Of a stretch of DNA of 64,000 nt, positions 24,778 through 33,843 are shown piece by piece. Numbering within the stretch: position 1 is the stretch's first letter; each line of letters starts with the position of its first letter. A program made the translations under genes and the position numbers. Location: assembly GCF_900101865.1 (NCBI RefSeq), contig NZ_FNAH01000012.1, forward strand, positions 1-64,000, written 5' to 3'. The notes below the pieces were generated by a model that had not been told where the DNA came from, did not search any database, and saw only the letters and a program-made list of their open reading frames with translations. The stretch comes from Paracoccus isoporae (GTDB lineage Bacteria > Pseudomonadota > Alphaproteobacteria > Rhodobacterales > Rhodobacteraceae).

Positions 24778-25508
24778 TGCTGAAATCGACCTATGGCGCG
24801 GCCGCTCTGGCTGCTTTCCTGGCCCTGCCGGGCCTTGTTCATGCCGAGGCGCGGCCCCAATCCGGCTCGCGCGACCATCGTGTGACCTATGCGACCTATC
24901 AGGAAGGCCAGGTCTATACCGTGCAGACGCGGGTGCGGAACGTGACGCTGATCGAGCTTGGTAATGGCGAACGCATCCAGTCGATCGCCATCGGCGACAG
25001 TGAAAGCTTCCAGATCGACAAACTGGAAGGCGCGAATGTCTTCACGGTGAAGCCGGTCATCCAGGGCGCTGCCACCAATATGACTGTCGAGACGAACCGG
25101 CGGTTCTATTTCATCAACCTGGTCGAAACCAGCCGCGGCACGCCCAGCTGGTCGGTGAAATTCACGGTGCCCGGCGAGGGCGGATCGACCCGCTCGGCGG
25201 GCGCTGCCCCCGCGACCGCTGCCGCGACCCTGCCGCCAATGCGCTATGCGGTCTCTCGCAAGGTCAATGGCGCGACCTTCGCGCCAACCGGCGTATCCGA
25301 CGATGGCAACCGGACCTATTTTCAGATCCCGCCTGGTGCGCCGATGCCAAGTGTCTTCCGCGCTGATGGCAAGGGTCTCGAATATGCGGTCAACAGCACC
25401 ACGAAAGGCACCGTCATCACGGTTGCCGGCCGCTCGGAACGGTGGGTGCTGCGCTATGGCGATCAATATGTCTGCGTGACCGGCTCGGCCGCACAGGCCG
25501 GGCTGTAA
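24777..25508 (+). CDS. virB9: VirB9 outer-membrane complex protein
   Basis: The 243-residue exported protein (signal through HAEA) has the CagX/VirB9 layout. The N-terminal domain holds DHRVTYATYQEGQVYTVQTR, the central linker is Ala/Pro-rich (about 140-155), and the C-terminal domain reads GVSDDGNRTYFQIPPGAPMP, SVF, and RWVLRYGDQYVCVTG. The C-terminal domain interacts with VirB7 and VirB10. A cysteine (YVCVTG) is available for a disulfide with the lipoprotein. Confidence 0.9.
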   Translation: MLKSTYGAAALAAFLALPGLVHAEARPQSGSRDHRVTYATYQEGQVYTVQTRVRNVTLIELGNGERIQSIAIGDSESFQIDKLEGANVFTVKPVIQGAATNMTVETNRRFYFINLVETSRGTPSWSVKFTVPGEGGSTRSAGAAPATAAATLPPMRYAVSRKVNGATFAPTGVSDDGNRTYFQIPPGAPMPSVFRADGKGLEYAVNSTTKGTVITVAGRSERWVLRYGDQYVCVTGSAAQAGL

Positions 25509-25518
25509 GGAGGTATCG

Positions 25519-26841
25519 ATGGCGAATGAGAACGAGCAGAGCGGCATCGAGGAACGGTTGCAGCGCCTTCAGCGCAAGCCCGGACGGATGAACCGCTGGA
25601 AGCCCTGGGCAATCGGTGCCGGAACCTTCACCGCCGGCGCAGCTCTTGCCAGCTATGCGTTTATGACTGCGACAGATGCGCCGCCGCAAGGCACATCGCT
25701 GAACCTGCCCACATCGCAGGTGACTGACTTCCAGGACGGCAGCGGCCTCGATGGGTTCACCATCACCCGGCCTCGACCGGAGCCGCAGGTGCCGGAAGCC
25801 CCGGCCACGCGCACGGAAACGGTGGAAGTGGTCGATCAGACGCGGATCGACGAACTGGCAGCACAGCTTGAAGGGTTGCAGTTGAAGCTGACGGAGGGCG
25901 ATACTGCCCGCGAAGAGCTTCTGGCCGAAATGGAGCAGCTGAAGGGCGATGCGGCACTGAAGGACGAGGCTCTTGCCGAGGCCGAGCGGGAAATGCTGCG
26001 GCTGCAATCGCAACTGGAAACCCAGGACCAGCTTTTTGGCGAACAGGATGCCGCCGCCGCACTTGAGGCGCAGCGCAGGGCTGAATACGAGGCTCGCCGT
26101 GCCGAAGAGGAAGCACGCCGGCAAGCGCAGATCGCCTCGCCCATGGTGGCCTTCCGGGCCAGCGGCGGTTCTGGAGCGGCATCGGGCGAAGGCGGCGAGA
26201 CACGCGATTATGCGGCCGGAGACAAGTTCCTGCGAGCCGGGGCGAACAAGGCGCGGGTGACGCAGAGCGAGGTCATCGGCAGCCCTTCGAACACCATTAT
26301 CCAGGGCACGCTGATCGAAGCGACGCTGGAAACGGCGATCAGCAGCCAGTTGCCCGGCAATGTCGCGGCCAATGTCAGCTATGATGTCTGGTCGATGGAC
26401 ATGAGCCAGGTGCTGATTCCGCGAGGCTCGAAGCTCTATGGCCGCTATAACTCACAGATCGAGCGCGGACAGCGCCGGGTGATGATTGCCTGGGACCGGC
26501 TGGTCACGTCCGATGGTCAATCCGTGCAGCTGGAAGGCTATGGCACAGACCGCATCGGTCGCGCGGGTATGACCGGCAAGGTCAACAATCACACGCTGGC
26601 CCGCTTCGGATCGGCTGCGGCCGTGTCGATCATCGGTGCGCTGCCGGACATTGCCGTCGCCAGTATCGAAGAAAATGGCGGCAGCGAAACCACGCGCGAT
26701 ACCGTTGAGAGCATCGGCCAGGATGCTTCTCACGCCCTGGATAATGTCATGGCCGAATATCTCGACATTCCGGCGACGATTTCGGTCGATCAGGGCGCAG
26801 TGGTCATGGTTCGTGTCAATACCGATCTGGAAATGTTCTGA
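25519..26841 (+). CDS. virB10: VirB10 channel scaffold
   Basis: The 440-residue protein has a cytoplasmic start and one membrane helix (about 30-50, AIGAGTFTAGAALASYAFM). A long coiled coil follows (about 110-215, rich in EELLAEMEQLKGDAAL-like heptads). The C-terminal VirB10/TrbI domain has IIQGTLIEATLETAISSQLP, VLIPRGSKLYGRY and AGMTGKVNNHTLARFG. It spans both membranes and senses ATP energy. The coiled coil replaces the usual proline-rich stretch. Confidence 0.92.
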   Translation: MANENEQSGIEERLQRLQRKPGRMNRWKPWAIGAGTFTAGAALASYAFMTATDAPPQGTSLNLPTSQVTDFQDGSGLDGFTITRPRPEPQVPEAPATRTETVEVVDQTRIDELAAQLEGLQLKLTEGDTAREELLAEMEQLKGDAALKDEALAEAEREMLRLQSQLETQDQLFGEQDAAAALEAQRRAEYEARRAEEEARRQAQIASPMVAFRASGGSGAASGEGGETRDYAAGDKFLRAGANKARVTQSEVIGSPSNTIIQGTLIEATLETAISSQLPGNVAANVSYDVWSMDMSQVLIPRGSKLYGRYNSQIERGQRRVMIAWDRLVTSDGQSVQLEGYGTDRIGRAGMTGKVNNHTLARFGSAAAVSIIGALPDIAVASIEENGGSETTRDTVESIGQDASHALDNVMAEYLDIPATISVDQGAVVMVRVNTDLEMF

Positions 26842-27845
26842 TGGCTGGCTATCTCGATCATTACCTGAAGCGCCTCGATATGATCCTGGGCGACCCTCTG
26901 ACGATCGAACTGGCGATCAATGGCGATGCCGGTCTCTGGGTTGAAAAGGCCGGATCGGCTCATATGAGCCGCTTCGACGGGATCAGCCTGAATCGATCGG
27001 AAGTGACCGATCTGGCCGGACAGATCGCGCGATCCGCCGAGCAGCCGCTGACGGCTTTGTCGCCGATGATTTCCACAACGGTGCCTTATGGCGGGGCGAC
27101 GCTGCGGGTGCAGGCGATCATCGCGCCGGCGGCTTTCGGCGGGACGATCCTGTCGTTCAGGGTCTTCCGGCAGCGTCTGCCAACCGAGGAACCGAAGAAA
27201 TTCGGATTTCTCCGGCAGCAGGGAATTTCGCTGGAAACAGACCGTCTGGCGAAGATCGAGGAAATTCAGCGGATCGCATCCGATCTGGGCGTTGGCGGTG
27301 ATGCAGATGCTGTGCTGAAGGCCTGCGTCGCTATGAAGCTGAACATGATCGTGTCCGGACCGACCTCGGCAGGCAAGACGGAATTGGCGCGTCGGCTGAT
27401 GTGGATGATCCCCGACGAGGAACGGCTGGTGCTGATCGAGGATTCAGCGGAGGCGCTGCCGCACCAGCCGAACCATGTCAGCCTGATCGCCGAGCGCAAT
27501 GACGCCTCGGCGCGTTCAGCGGATAAGCTTCTCCAGGCGACGCTCCGTCTGCGACCGGACAGGATCATCCTGGGCGAAGTGCGCGGCGGGGAAGCCGCAA
27601 CCTTCCTTGGCGCGATCAATACCGGCCATGAGGGCAGTTTCACGACACTGCACGCGGCCAGCGGCCGCAAGGCGATGGACAAGATGGCGCTCCTGGTGAT
27701 GAACACCGGCACCCAACTGAACTATGGCGAGATCCTGCGCTATCTGCGCGGCTCGATCGATGCGGTGATCCAGACCGGCCGGGAAGGCGAGGCGCGCGGC
27801 ATCATGGAAGTCTATTTCCCTGCCCTGGATGACGATCTGCTCTGA
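26841..27845 (+). CDS. virB11: VirB11 ATPase
   Basis: The 334-residue hexameric ATPase has an N-terminal domain (about 15-130) and a RecA-like domain. Walker A is GPTSAGKTE (about 173), the Asp box is ERLVLIEDSAEALP, Walker B is RIILGEVRGGEAA, and the His box is NTGHEGSFTTLHAAS. It switches the T4SS between pilus assembly and DNA transfer. The start overlaps the virB10 stop. Confidence 0.93.
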   Translation: MAGYLDHYLKRLDMILGDPLTIELAINGDAGLWVEKAGSAHMSRFDGISLNRSEVTDLAGQIARSAEQPLTALSPMISTTVPYGGATLRVQAIIAPAAFGGTILSFRVFRQRLPTEEPKKFGFLRQQGISLETDRLAKIEEIQRIASDLGVGGDADAVLKACVAMKLNMIVSGPTSAGKTELARRLMWMIPDEERLVLIEDSAEALPHQPNHVSLIAERNDASARSADKLLQATLRLRPDRIILGEVRGGEAATFLGAINTGHEGSFTTLHAASGRKAMDKMALLVMNTGTQLNYGEILRYLRGSIDAVIQTGREGEARGIMEVYFPALDDDLL

Positions 27846-27911
27846 ATTGTTCCCGTTCGACCACCGGCCTGTTTCGTCCATGCGCCGCAACCAGATTTGA
27901 AGGAGTCATAG

Positions 27912-28325
27912 ATGGATAAAGATATTGAAAGCCTGGCCGCGCGGCAGCGGGAGGCATTGGCCGAGGGCCGCGCGGCGGAAAAGGCGGGACAGCCCGTCAT
28001 CTACATTCACGGCCGCCCTTACGCAGACCCGGCTGGCGAAGCCTTTGCGTCCAGTGAAGACAATCGTCCGCCGGTGAAGCTCGCAACACAGAATGACGGC
28101 AGTGAGCGCCTGCGGGACATCGAGTCTGACAATGCGTCGATGATGATGACGCTGGTTCAGAGCACCGCTGAGAACATGGCCTTCATCCGCAAGAATCTCT
28201 CACAACTCGCTGAACGGGATTGCGGGGCCGTCGAGGCCGCCTATGGTCGTATTCTTGCCGAGGCTGCCGCAGACCAGCGGCACAGCCTTTATCCGGGGAA
28301 GCGCGAACTGGACATGGATCTTTAG
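27912..28325 (+). CDS. Hypothetical protein between virB11 and virD4
   Basis: The 137-residue cytoplasmic protein is mostly helical and charged (LAARQREALAEGRAAEKAGQ, then SMMMTLVQSTAENMAFIRKN). No signal peptide, membrane helix or known domain is visible. An AAGGAG site precedes the ATG. Its place directly before the coupling protein, 11 bp upstream of virD4, suggests a cytoplasmic partner of VirD4 or of the relaxosome. Confidence 0.6.
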   Translation: MDKDIESLAARQREALAEGRAAEKAGQPVIYIHGRPYADPAGEAFASSEDNRPPVKLATQNDGSERLRDIESDNASMMMTLVQSTAENMAFIRKNLSQLAERDCGAVEAAYGRILAEAAADQRHSLYPGKRELDMDL

Positions 28326-28336
28326 GAGGCCGGCAT

Positions 28337-30259
28337 ATGAACCGGACATTGATCGCCCTGCCTTTCGGCATCATCAGCGGTGCTATCATCGGCCTTATGC
28401 TTGGGGGCATGTGGGTCCAGCATCAACTCGGTGCCAATGCCGCCTCTGCCGACATGTTCATTCTTGTGAAGCAGTTTCCGGGCTTGTCGCGCAGCATGAC
28501 GCAACCCTGGTTGACTGGTTATCAGATCGCCGGAGCGGCCCTGGTCGCGACGGTACTTTTCACGCTGGCGCTGTCCTTTACTCAGAAACTTACCCAATAC
28601 GGCAAGGCGCATTTCCAGTCTTCGGCCGAGATCAGGAAGAATGGCCTCTTGCAGATGATCGGCGGCGGTCTGGTTTTTGCTCGCCTCGGCACGTATAGTA
28701 TCCTTGGCCGCATCCTGGGCCGGTTTCGGTTTATCGCCTCGAACTGGGACAAGTTTCCGCATTGCCTCGTCGTAGCGCCGACGCGGGCGGGCAAGGGCGT
28801 CGGCTACGTCATTCCGAATACGCTGTTATTCCCCGGCAGCTGCGTCATCCTCGATGTGAAGGGCGAAATCTTCGAGGCCACCTCCCGCCACCGCCAGCGC
28901 CAAGGTGACGAGATCTTCTATTTCGCGCCCTTCGACTTCGAGCATCACTCGCATCGCTACAATCCGCTGGAACGCATCGCTGCCCTGAAGAACACTGATC
29001 AGCAGTTCACCGAATTGAGCAAACTGTCGACCTATTTCCTGACCACCAGCGAGAAGGGCGGGGCGGCGGATTTCATCGTCGGCGCAAGGGAATTGTTCGT
29101 CGCCGGTGGGATGCTCGCCATCGAGCGCGGAAAGCCGACCATCGGGGAAATTACCCGCGTCCTCTTCGGCGGTGCCGACAAGTCCGAGGAATACAAGCTG
29201 CGCGCAGCAGAGGCCCGCCACCAGCAGACCAGGGATATTTTCACGGATTTCAGCGGCTATGCTGACCGCACCCTGTCCTCCTATGTGTCGGTCCTGAAGG
29301 GCGCGGGCCTAGGTCTCTGGGTGAACCCGAAGGTCGATCGCGTCACCAGCGGCAATGACTTCAGCTGGTCGACACTCCGGATGAAGCCCCAATCCGTCTA
29401 TATCGTCGTCAACAGCGACGATATCACCACCCTCGCACCGCTGATGCGCCTGCTGTTCGGTGAATTGATCGCCACCCTGAGGTCGTCGCTGCCGAACCCG
29501 AAAACCGAGCCCTGGCCGGTGCAGATCATCCTCGACGAGTTCGACCAGTTGGGCAAGATGCCCATCGTCGTCCAGTCGCTGAAGCAGCTGGCTGGGCACG
29601 GCGGGCGCGTGTCGATCATCACGCAGTCCATCCCCGGTCTCGACAATATCTATGGCGAAAATGATCGCCTGTCGGTCGAATCTGCGGCAGGGATGAAGCT
29701 CTTCATCAGTCCGAACGAGAAAAAGACCGCTGCCGAGGTTTCCGAGGCTCTGGGCAAGACAACCCGCCTTTCGGTCAGCGACAGCCTGTCCTCAGACGGC
29801 CGTGGCTTCCGCAGACGGTCCGTGTCGCGCCGGAACGAAGAGCGTCCGCTGATGAGCCCGGACGAGGTCAAGAAACTCGACGCCTCGAAGGTTATCCTGA
29901 TCCCCGAACGGCAGAACCCGATCCTGGCTGATCGCATCGTCTATTACGAAGACCCCTATTTCTCGAAGATCATGGCGGCGCAGTCCGGACCGCTGCCCTA
30001 TCCCGACGAGCGGCATCAGATCAGGTCGATGCGTCACGAGATCGAGAAGCTGCAAGGCCAGGTGGCGCAGTTCCGGCCGCTCGCCTATGCGCCGCCGGCA
30101 GGCATCACCGCAAAGGAGATCATCGCGGAGGTCGAGGCTGCCCAACCTGCCCTGACGGATGCCGAGGCACGGGAATCACTGCGGCCATCCGACAAGGAGG
30201 CCATCAGGAAAGCGTCGGATTTCAGGAAGAAGATGAAGGCGAAGGTTCCCATCGAATGA
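28337..30259 (+). CDS. virD4: VirD4 coupling protein
   Basis: The 640-residue T4SS coupling ATPase has two N-terminal membrane helices (about 5-30 and 60-85). Walker A is APTRAGKGVG (about 147) and Walker B is VQIILDEFDQLGK (about 395). A conserved SIITQSIPGLDNIYG follows. It brings the relaxase-DNA complex to the VirB channel. An AGGAGG site lies seven bases before the ATG. A charged C-terminal tail (about 570-640) may recognise the substrate. It closes the operon. Confidence 0.94.
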   Translation: MNRTLIALPFGIISGAIIGLMLGGMWVQHQLGANAASADMFILVKQFPGLSRSMTQPWLTGYQIAGAALVATVLFTLALSFTQKLTQYGKAHFQSSAEIRKNGLLQMIGGGLVFARLGTYSILGRILGRFRFIASNWDKFPHCLVVAPTRAGKGVGYVIPNTLLFPGSCVILDVKGEIFEATSRHRQRQGDEIFYFAPFDFEHHSHRYNPLERIAALKNTDQQFTELSKLSTYFLTTSEKGGAADFIVGARELFVAGGMLAIERGKPTIGEITRVLFGGADKSEEYKLRAAEARHQQTRDIFTDFSGYADRTLSSYVSVLKGAGLGLWVNPKVDRVTSGNDFSWSTLRMKPQSVYIVVNSDDITTLAPLMRLLFGELIATLRSSLPNPKTEPWPVQIILDEFDQLGKMPIVVQSLKQLAGHGGRVSIITQSIPGLDNIYGENDRLSVESAAGMKLFISPNEKKTAAEVSEALGKTTRLSVSDSLSSDGRGFRRRSVSRRNEERPLMSPDEVKKLDASKVILIPERQNPILADRIVYYEDPYFSKIMAAQSGPLPYPDERHQIRSMRHEIEKLQGQVAQFRPLAYAPPAGITAKEIIAEVEAAQPALTDAEARESLRPSDKEAIRKASDFRKKMKAKVPIE

Positions 30260-30383
30260 CAGTCCCGGCCCTAAGCGGTCGCGCGAGCTTGTGAATGCAT
30301 TCTGCGCTCGCAGCCCGCATTGCGGACATTGGCTTCCGTCTTCGGTGCTTCTATCTTCCAAGGAAGAACCAGGAGGTATTCAC

Positions 30384-30533
30384 ATGGAACGCGAACCCAA
30401 CCTTGTCATCTCCAGCGCCTCCCAGCACGTTGTCGAGGATGGCGTGCCCTTCAAGGTGGATATCTACAAACTCGAAGGTGGGGACGGTTGGTCGCTGGAA
30501 GTCGTTACCGAAGACGTGATGTCCATTGTCTGA
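30384..30533 (+). CDS. Small protein, probably truncated by an IS fragment
   Basis: A strong AGGAGG site leads into MEREPNLVISSASQHVVEDG, FKVDIYKLEGGDGWSLEVVT, giving 49 residues. The sequence looks like the conserved N-terminal part of a small alphaproteobacterial protein of about 65-70 residues that I cannot name. The natural end seems lost, because within ten bases of the stop the sequence becomes a reversed ISKra4 transposase gene. Confidence 0.55.
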   Translation: MEREPNLVISSASQHVVEDGVPFKVDIYKLEGGDGWSLEVVTEDVMSIV

Positions 30534-30539
30534 AGCCTT

Positions 30540-30832
30540 GGCCACTTCAACTGTATTCGCCCGAAAAGAGTGTCGAGAATTCGGCCTCGATCATCATGGA
30601 TCGCGCGTTGTTCGGCACAGCCATCGCATTTCCTACGAGCCTCTATTGCTTCACCGACCTGATCTTGCACAATCGCTTCCTGCAACCGCCCCAACAAGGT
30701 TTTTGCGTCGTCGAGGAGAAGGCCCAAATTCTCGGAACAAAACTCGTCCGGCGCACGGTTAAGTCGAGCGATATTGCGCCTTTTGGTTTCTCCATCTTAA
30801 AGCGTCGTCTCGACAAAAATGCTTACGTCCAT
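30540..30832 (-). pseudogene. ISKra4-type transposase, N-terminal fragment
   Basis: From an ATG at 30832 the minus strand reads MDVSIFVETTL, a TAA stop, DGETKRRNIARLNR, then GLLLDDAKTLLGRLQEAIVQ, and RGRILDTLFGRIQLKWPRL. This is the start of the ISKra4-family transposase, with an in-frame stop. The catalytic part is gone. The breakpoint at about 30540 is also where the preceding small gene is cut. Confidence 0.65.
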
Positions 30833-30982
30833 GGTGGGTCCCGCCTTGTTCCGAAACCTTACCCTACCACGTCGACCACCAGGTTTTGCCCACCCCCCAA
30901 CCTTTCAGGTACGGCGTGGTTCCGGCCGTCAGATAGCGCGGGCAGGAAACCGCTTGGTGAAAGGAATGGACTTCAAGATCCG

Positions 30983-31471
30983 TCAGGCCATCGCATCCAC
31001 GTTCCGCGAGCGTTCTGCCAGCTCGGTCATGAAATCGTCGGACCCGTAGATGTTGTCCAACGCTTCGTCGAGCTTGCGCGCCGCCTCATCATTGCCGAGT
31101 GCCTCGGCGAATGCCTTGGCCGTGCCGAACCCGGCGATGCCGTAATGGCACATGCGCTGGTATTGCGCGATGATCGCCACGTCGAGCGCGGCACCGCTCA
31201 TGTCACTGTCGAGCGCGTGCTTCCTGGCCTCCTTCACGAGCCCTTCCATACCCTTGCAATGCTCTTTCTTCACATCGGCACCGGTGTCCTCGAGCACGGA
31301 TTTCAGAAGGCGGGTATGCTGGTCGATCCCTTCCTTGGCGGAACTCAACCGGTCGGCCAGCTTGCTGTCGGATGCCTTGTCGGCCATCGCCGACACCACC
31401 TTCGACATCTGGTCGTTTGCGGACCAGAGATCCTGTAGTTCATCGATATAAAGGTCTTTCAACGTTGCCAT
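30983..31471 (-). CDS. YciE/YciF-like ferritin-fold protein (DUF892)
   Basis: The 162-residue helical protein begins LKDLYIDELQDLWSANDQMS, the signature of the DUF892/YciF family. It has the expected four-helix pattern with acidic and His residues (KEGIDQHTRLLKSVLEDTGA, IAQYQRMCHYGIAGFGTAKA). Family members are dimeric ferritin-like proteins linked to osmotic and oxidative stress. It follows the glycan cluster by one base on the same strand, so it is probably co-transcribed. Confidence 0.85.
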   Translation of the reverse strand: MATLKDLYIDELQDLWSANDQMSKVVSAMADKASDSKLADRLSSAKEGIDQHTRLLKSVLEDTGADVKKEHCKGMEGLVKEARKHALDSDMSGAALDVAIIAQYQRMCHYGIAGFGTAKAFAEALGNDEAARKLDEALDNIYGSDDFMTELAERSRNVDAMA

Positions 31472-31472
31472 C

Positions 31473-32579
31473 TTATGCTCCTTTCACGGTCGGCAGTGCC
31501 GACGCATCGGTTTGAGTGGGTGCGGGCAGACGATCCACAGGGACCGGACAGGCCCGCATGCCGGGGCCAGCGGGGACATTTGCTGACCCCTTGCCCGGCA
31601 GCAGCGTGTCAAGGTGGGAACATGGCCTCGTTGCTGCCGAAGCTATCGAGGCGGATATCAGCCGCTCCGAATTCCTGAACGTCTCCAGTATTTCAATATG
31701 CCGCGGGAGATCCCGCACATGCAGGCGGAAGCGGGCGGGCACCTGCGGCGGCCAGGGGCCCAGCGTCTTGCCGCTGGCCTGCGTGACCAGCCAGTCCGCC
31801 GGCGGCAGGCAATCGTCGATCAGATAATCCAGGCCCCCGATCCGCGCCTTCAGCGCGACGGACATGCCCCCCGCCGCGCGTCCGATCAGGCGGCACGAGG
31901 CCTGCACCGTCACATCGTCGGCGTGACGGACCCGGCAACCCGCCGCGCGGAGCGCGCGGACGATCCGGCGGTCTTCGCCGCAACGAACGGGCGCGAACCC
32001 GCCTCCTGCCAGATAGGCCGCGCGTGTGAACCCGAGGCTCGCCCCTGCCGCTTCGCCGTGGGTGTCGCCGATATCCGCACATCCGGGCGCGTGGCGGGCG
32101 TAGATGTCCTGCACCAGGGCCCTATAGGTGCCTTCCAGTTCGGCGAGGTGAGGGTCCATGCCATCGAGGATATCTGCCTCGCCCGCGATCAGATCGACCT
32201 TGCCGCAGACAGCGTCCGCCGTCTTCAGGTGGGCAAGGTTCTGCGCGATCCAATCCGGGGCGACGATGCAATCGGCGTCGGTGGTCAAAAGGTAGCGCAG
32301 CGCGGGCATGGTCTGCAGGGCGTGATCGCATCCGATCCGCCGGGCGGTGCCGACACCCTCCCGTGAAGGCAGTGTCCGTTCCAGCACCGTCAGGTCCAGG
32401 TCATGCCGCGCGGCGATGTCGTGGGCCCCGCTGCCGGTGCGGTCGGTGGTGTTGTTGAGCACCAGGATCACCACCGCGTTGCCTTGTCCGGCCAGGGCGG
32501 TGAGACAGGCACCGATCCGGGCTTCCTCGTTGCGGGCCGGGATGACGATGGCGGTGTCTTTTGCGGCGGGGCGGGTCAT
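31473..32579 (-). CDS. Glycosyltransferase family 2
   Basis: The 368-residue cytoplasmic GT-A enzyme opens DTAIVIPARNEEARIGACLT and has the metal-binding DxD-like TTDADCIVAPDWIAQNL and an acceptor-side motif VRCGEDRRIVRALRAAG. The C-terminal third (about 270-368) is variable. It is the last of seven overlapping genes. Its start (32579) overlaps the methyltransferase stop by four bases, which sets the start. Sugar donor and acceptor are unknown. Confidence 0.82.
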   Translation of the reverse strand: MTRPAAKDTAIVIPARNEEARIGACLTALAGQGNAVVILVLNNTTDRTGSGAHDIAARHDLDLTVLERTLPSREGVGTARRIGCDHALQTMPALRYLLTTDADCIVAPDWIAQNLAHLKTADAVCGKVDLIAGEADILDGMDPHLAELEGTYRALVQDIYARHAPGCADIGDTHGEAAGASLGFTRAAYLAGGGFAPVRCGEDRRIVRALRAAGCRVRHADDVTVQASCRLIGRAAGGMSVALKARIGGLDYLIDDCLPPADWLVTQASGKTLGPWPPQVPARFRLHVRDLPRHIEILETFRNSERLISASIASAATRPCSHLDTLLPGKGSANVPAGPGMRACPVPVDRLPAPTQTDASALPTVKGA

Positions 32580-33142
32580 GTCGTGCCCTTCGCCAGTCCG
32601 CGGTCGATGCGATACCCGTCGGTCTGCGCCACGCAATCGAACTCATGGGTGTCCAGCGCCGCCGTGAAGATCGCCAGCGCCTCTTCGCCCTGCAAATCAT
32701 GGTCGGTTTCGCCAAGCCAACTCACGCAGAGCACCTCCGCCTTCGGCCAGGCGCTAGCGATATCCAATGCCAGTGTGCGCAAGCTGCTATCATCGAGGAA
32801 ATAGAGGATTTCGGACAGGATCAGCAGGTCGAAATCGCCCCTTGGCAGCGGACAAGGGTAAAAGTCGTGGATGAAGGTGGAATCCGGCACGGCACGGCGC
32901 GCTGCCTCGATCGCGATGGCCACCGCATCTATGCCGGTATAGCGGTCACAGATGTCCACCAGATGCTGTGCAAGCTGCCCGTTGCCGCAGCCCAGCTCGA
33001 AGGCCGAGGCGTAGCGGGGCCGCGTCAGCGCCGCCCGCGTCGCGGCGAACTTGGCCTGTTCGTAACCGCTGTGCTCGAAATCCCAAGGGTCCGAGGTGTC
33101 GGCATAAAGCGCGTGCAGGTGATCGCGGCCCACCCCCATCAC
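32576..33142 (-). CDS. NodS-like SAM-dependent methyltransferase
   Basis: The 188-residue protein has the class I methyltransferase fold with FELGCGNGQLAQHLVD (motif I, about 49-64), YTGIDAVAIAIEAARRAV and FDLLILSEILYFLDD. The opening YADTSDPWDFEHSGYEQAKF is characteristic of NodS-family proteins, whose founder N-methylates the deacetylated sugar of Nod factors. The next gene upstream encodes a PIG-L deacetylase, which would provide a free amine. Length agrees with NodS. Confidence 0.82.
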   Translation of the reverse strand: MMGVGRDHLHALYADTSDPWDFEHSGYEQAKFAATRAALTRPRYASAFELGCGNGQLAQHLVDICDRYTGIDAVAIAIEAARRAVPDSTFIHDFYPCPLPRGDFDLLILSEILYFLDDSSLRTLALDIASAWPKAEVLCVSWLGETDHDLQGEEALAIFTAALDTHEFDCVAQTDGYRIDRGLAKGTT

Positions 33143-33843
33143 GGCATCCTCCAGAAGATCTCGTCTTCGGTCACGAATTTCTCGATGAACCCTACCGGAA
33201 GAATGAAGCCCGATGGATCATCGGTGACGACCCTGCCCAGTTGGCTTCGATGCGATTGGATTGCCGCGCGTTTCCTGTCGCGCAGGTCCTCCGGGGGCAC
33301 GCACACCGGGGCGTGACGGGTGGCGGTCTGGCGGAAATCGGGATCGTCCCAGCGGCACCAGACGGGATAGCTGTAGAACGCCCACTCCGGGCGGCGGCGG
33401 CGCAACGCGCCGGCGAACCGCGCCGTCGCCTGGTGGTCTTCGTGGTGATCCTCGGCGGCGGGCACGAAGACATGGCGCGCGCCATGACCTTCGATGATCT
33501 GTTCCAGCCTGGCGGCAACCTCTGTCGCATCGGCCTGATAGAGACGGCTGTCGGCCATGCCCAGCCAGGTCAGATCGCGCGCGGAACCGCCGAGACATTC
33601 GATGGCCGCTACCATCTCCGCACGTCGCTGGCGGGCCAGCCGCCGGGGCGTCCATTGGCAAGATCCGGGGTGGCTCGCACTGCCATCCGTCAGGCAGATG
33701 ACATGCGCGCCGGCGCCTGCAAAACCCCGCGCCAGAAGTGCGCCGCAGCCGAGGGATTCATCGTCGGGATGCGGGGCCAAGACGACGAGGCTTTCGCGAC
33801 CCTCGAACACGTCCGGCAATAAAGGGCGGTGCGCGACATTCAT
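33139..33843 (-). CDS. PIG-L (LmbE) family deacetylase
   Basis: The 234-residue protein shows the zinc-site motif LVVLAPHPDDESLGCGALLA (about 20-40) and the second motif FVPAAEDHHEDHQATARF (about 135), as in N-acetylglucosamine deacetylases of the PIG-L/LmbE family. It probably removes an acetyl group from an amino sugar of the product built by this cluster. The start at 33843 overlaps the acyl-CoA-dehydrogenase stop (ATGA). The longer upstream frame is a shadow. Confidence 0.85.
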   Translation of the reverse strand: MNVAHRPLLPDVFEGRESLVVLAPHPDDESLGCGALLARGFAGAGAHVICLTDGSASHPGSCQWTPRRLARQRRAEMVAAIECLGGSARDLTWLGMADSRLYQADATEVAARLEQIIEGHGARHVFVPAAEDHHEDHQATARFAGALRRRRPEWAFYSYPVWCRWDDPDFRQTATRHAPVCVPPEDLRDRKRAAIQSHRSQLGRVVTDDPSGFILPVGFIEKFVTEDEIFWRMP

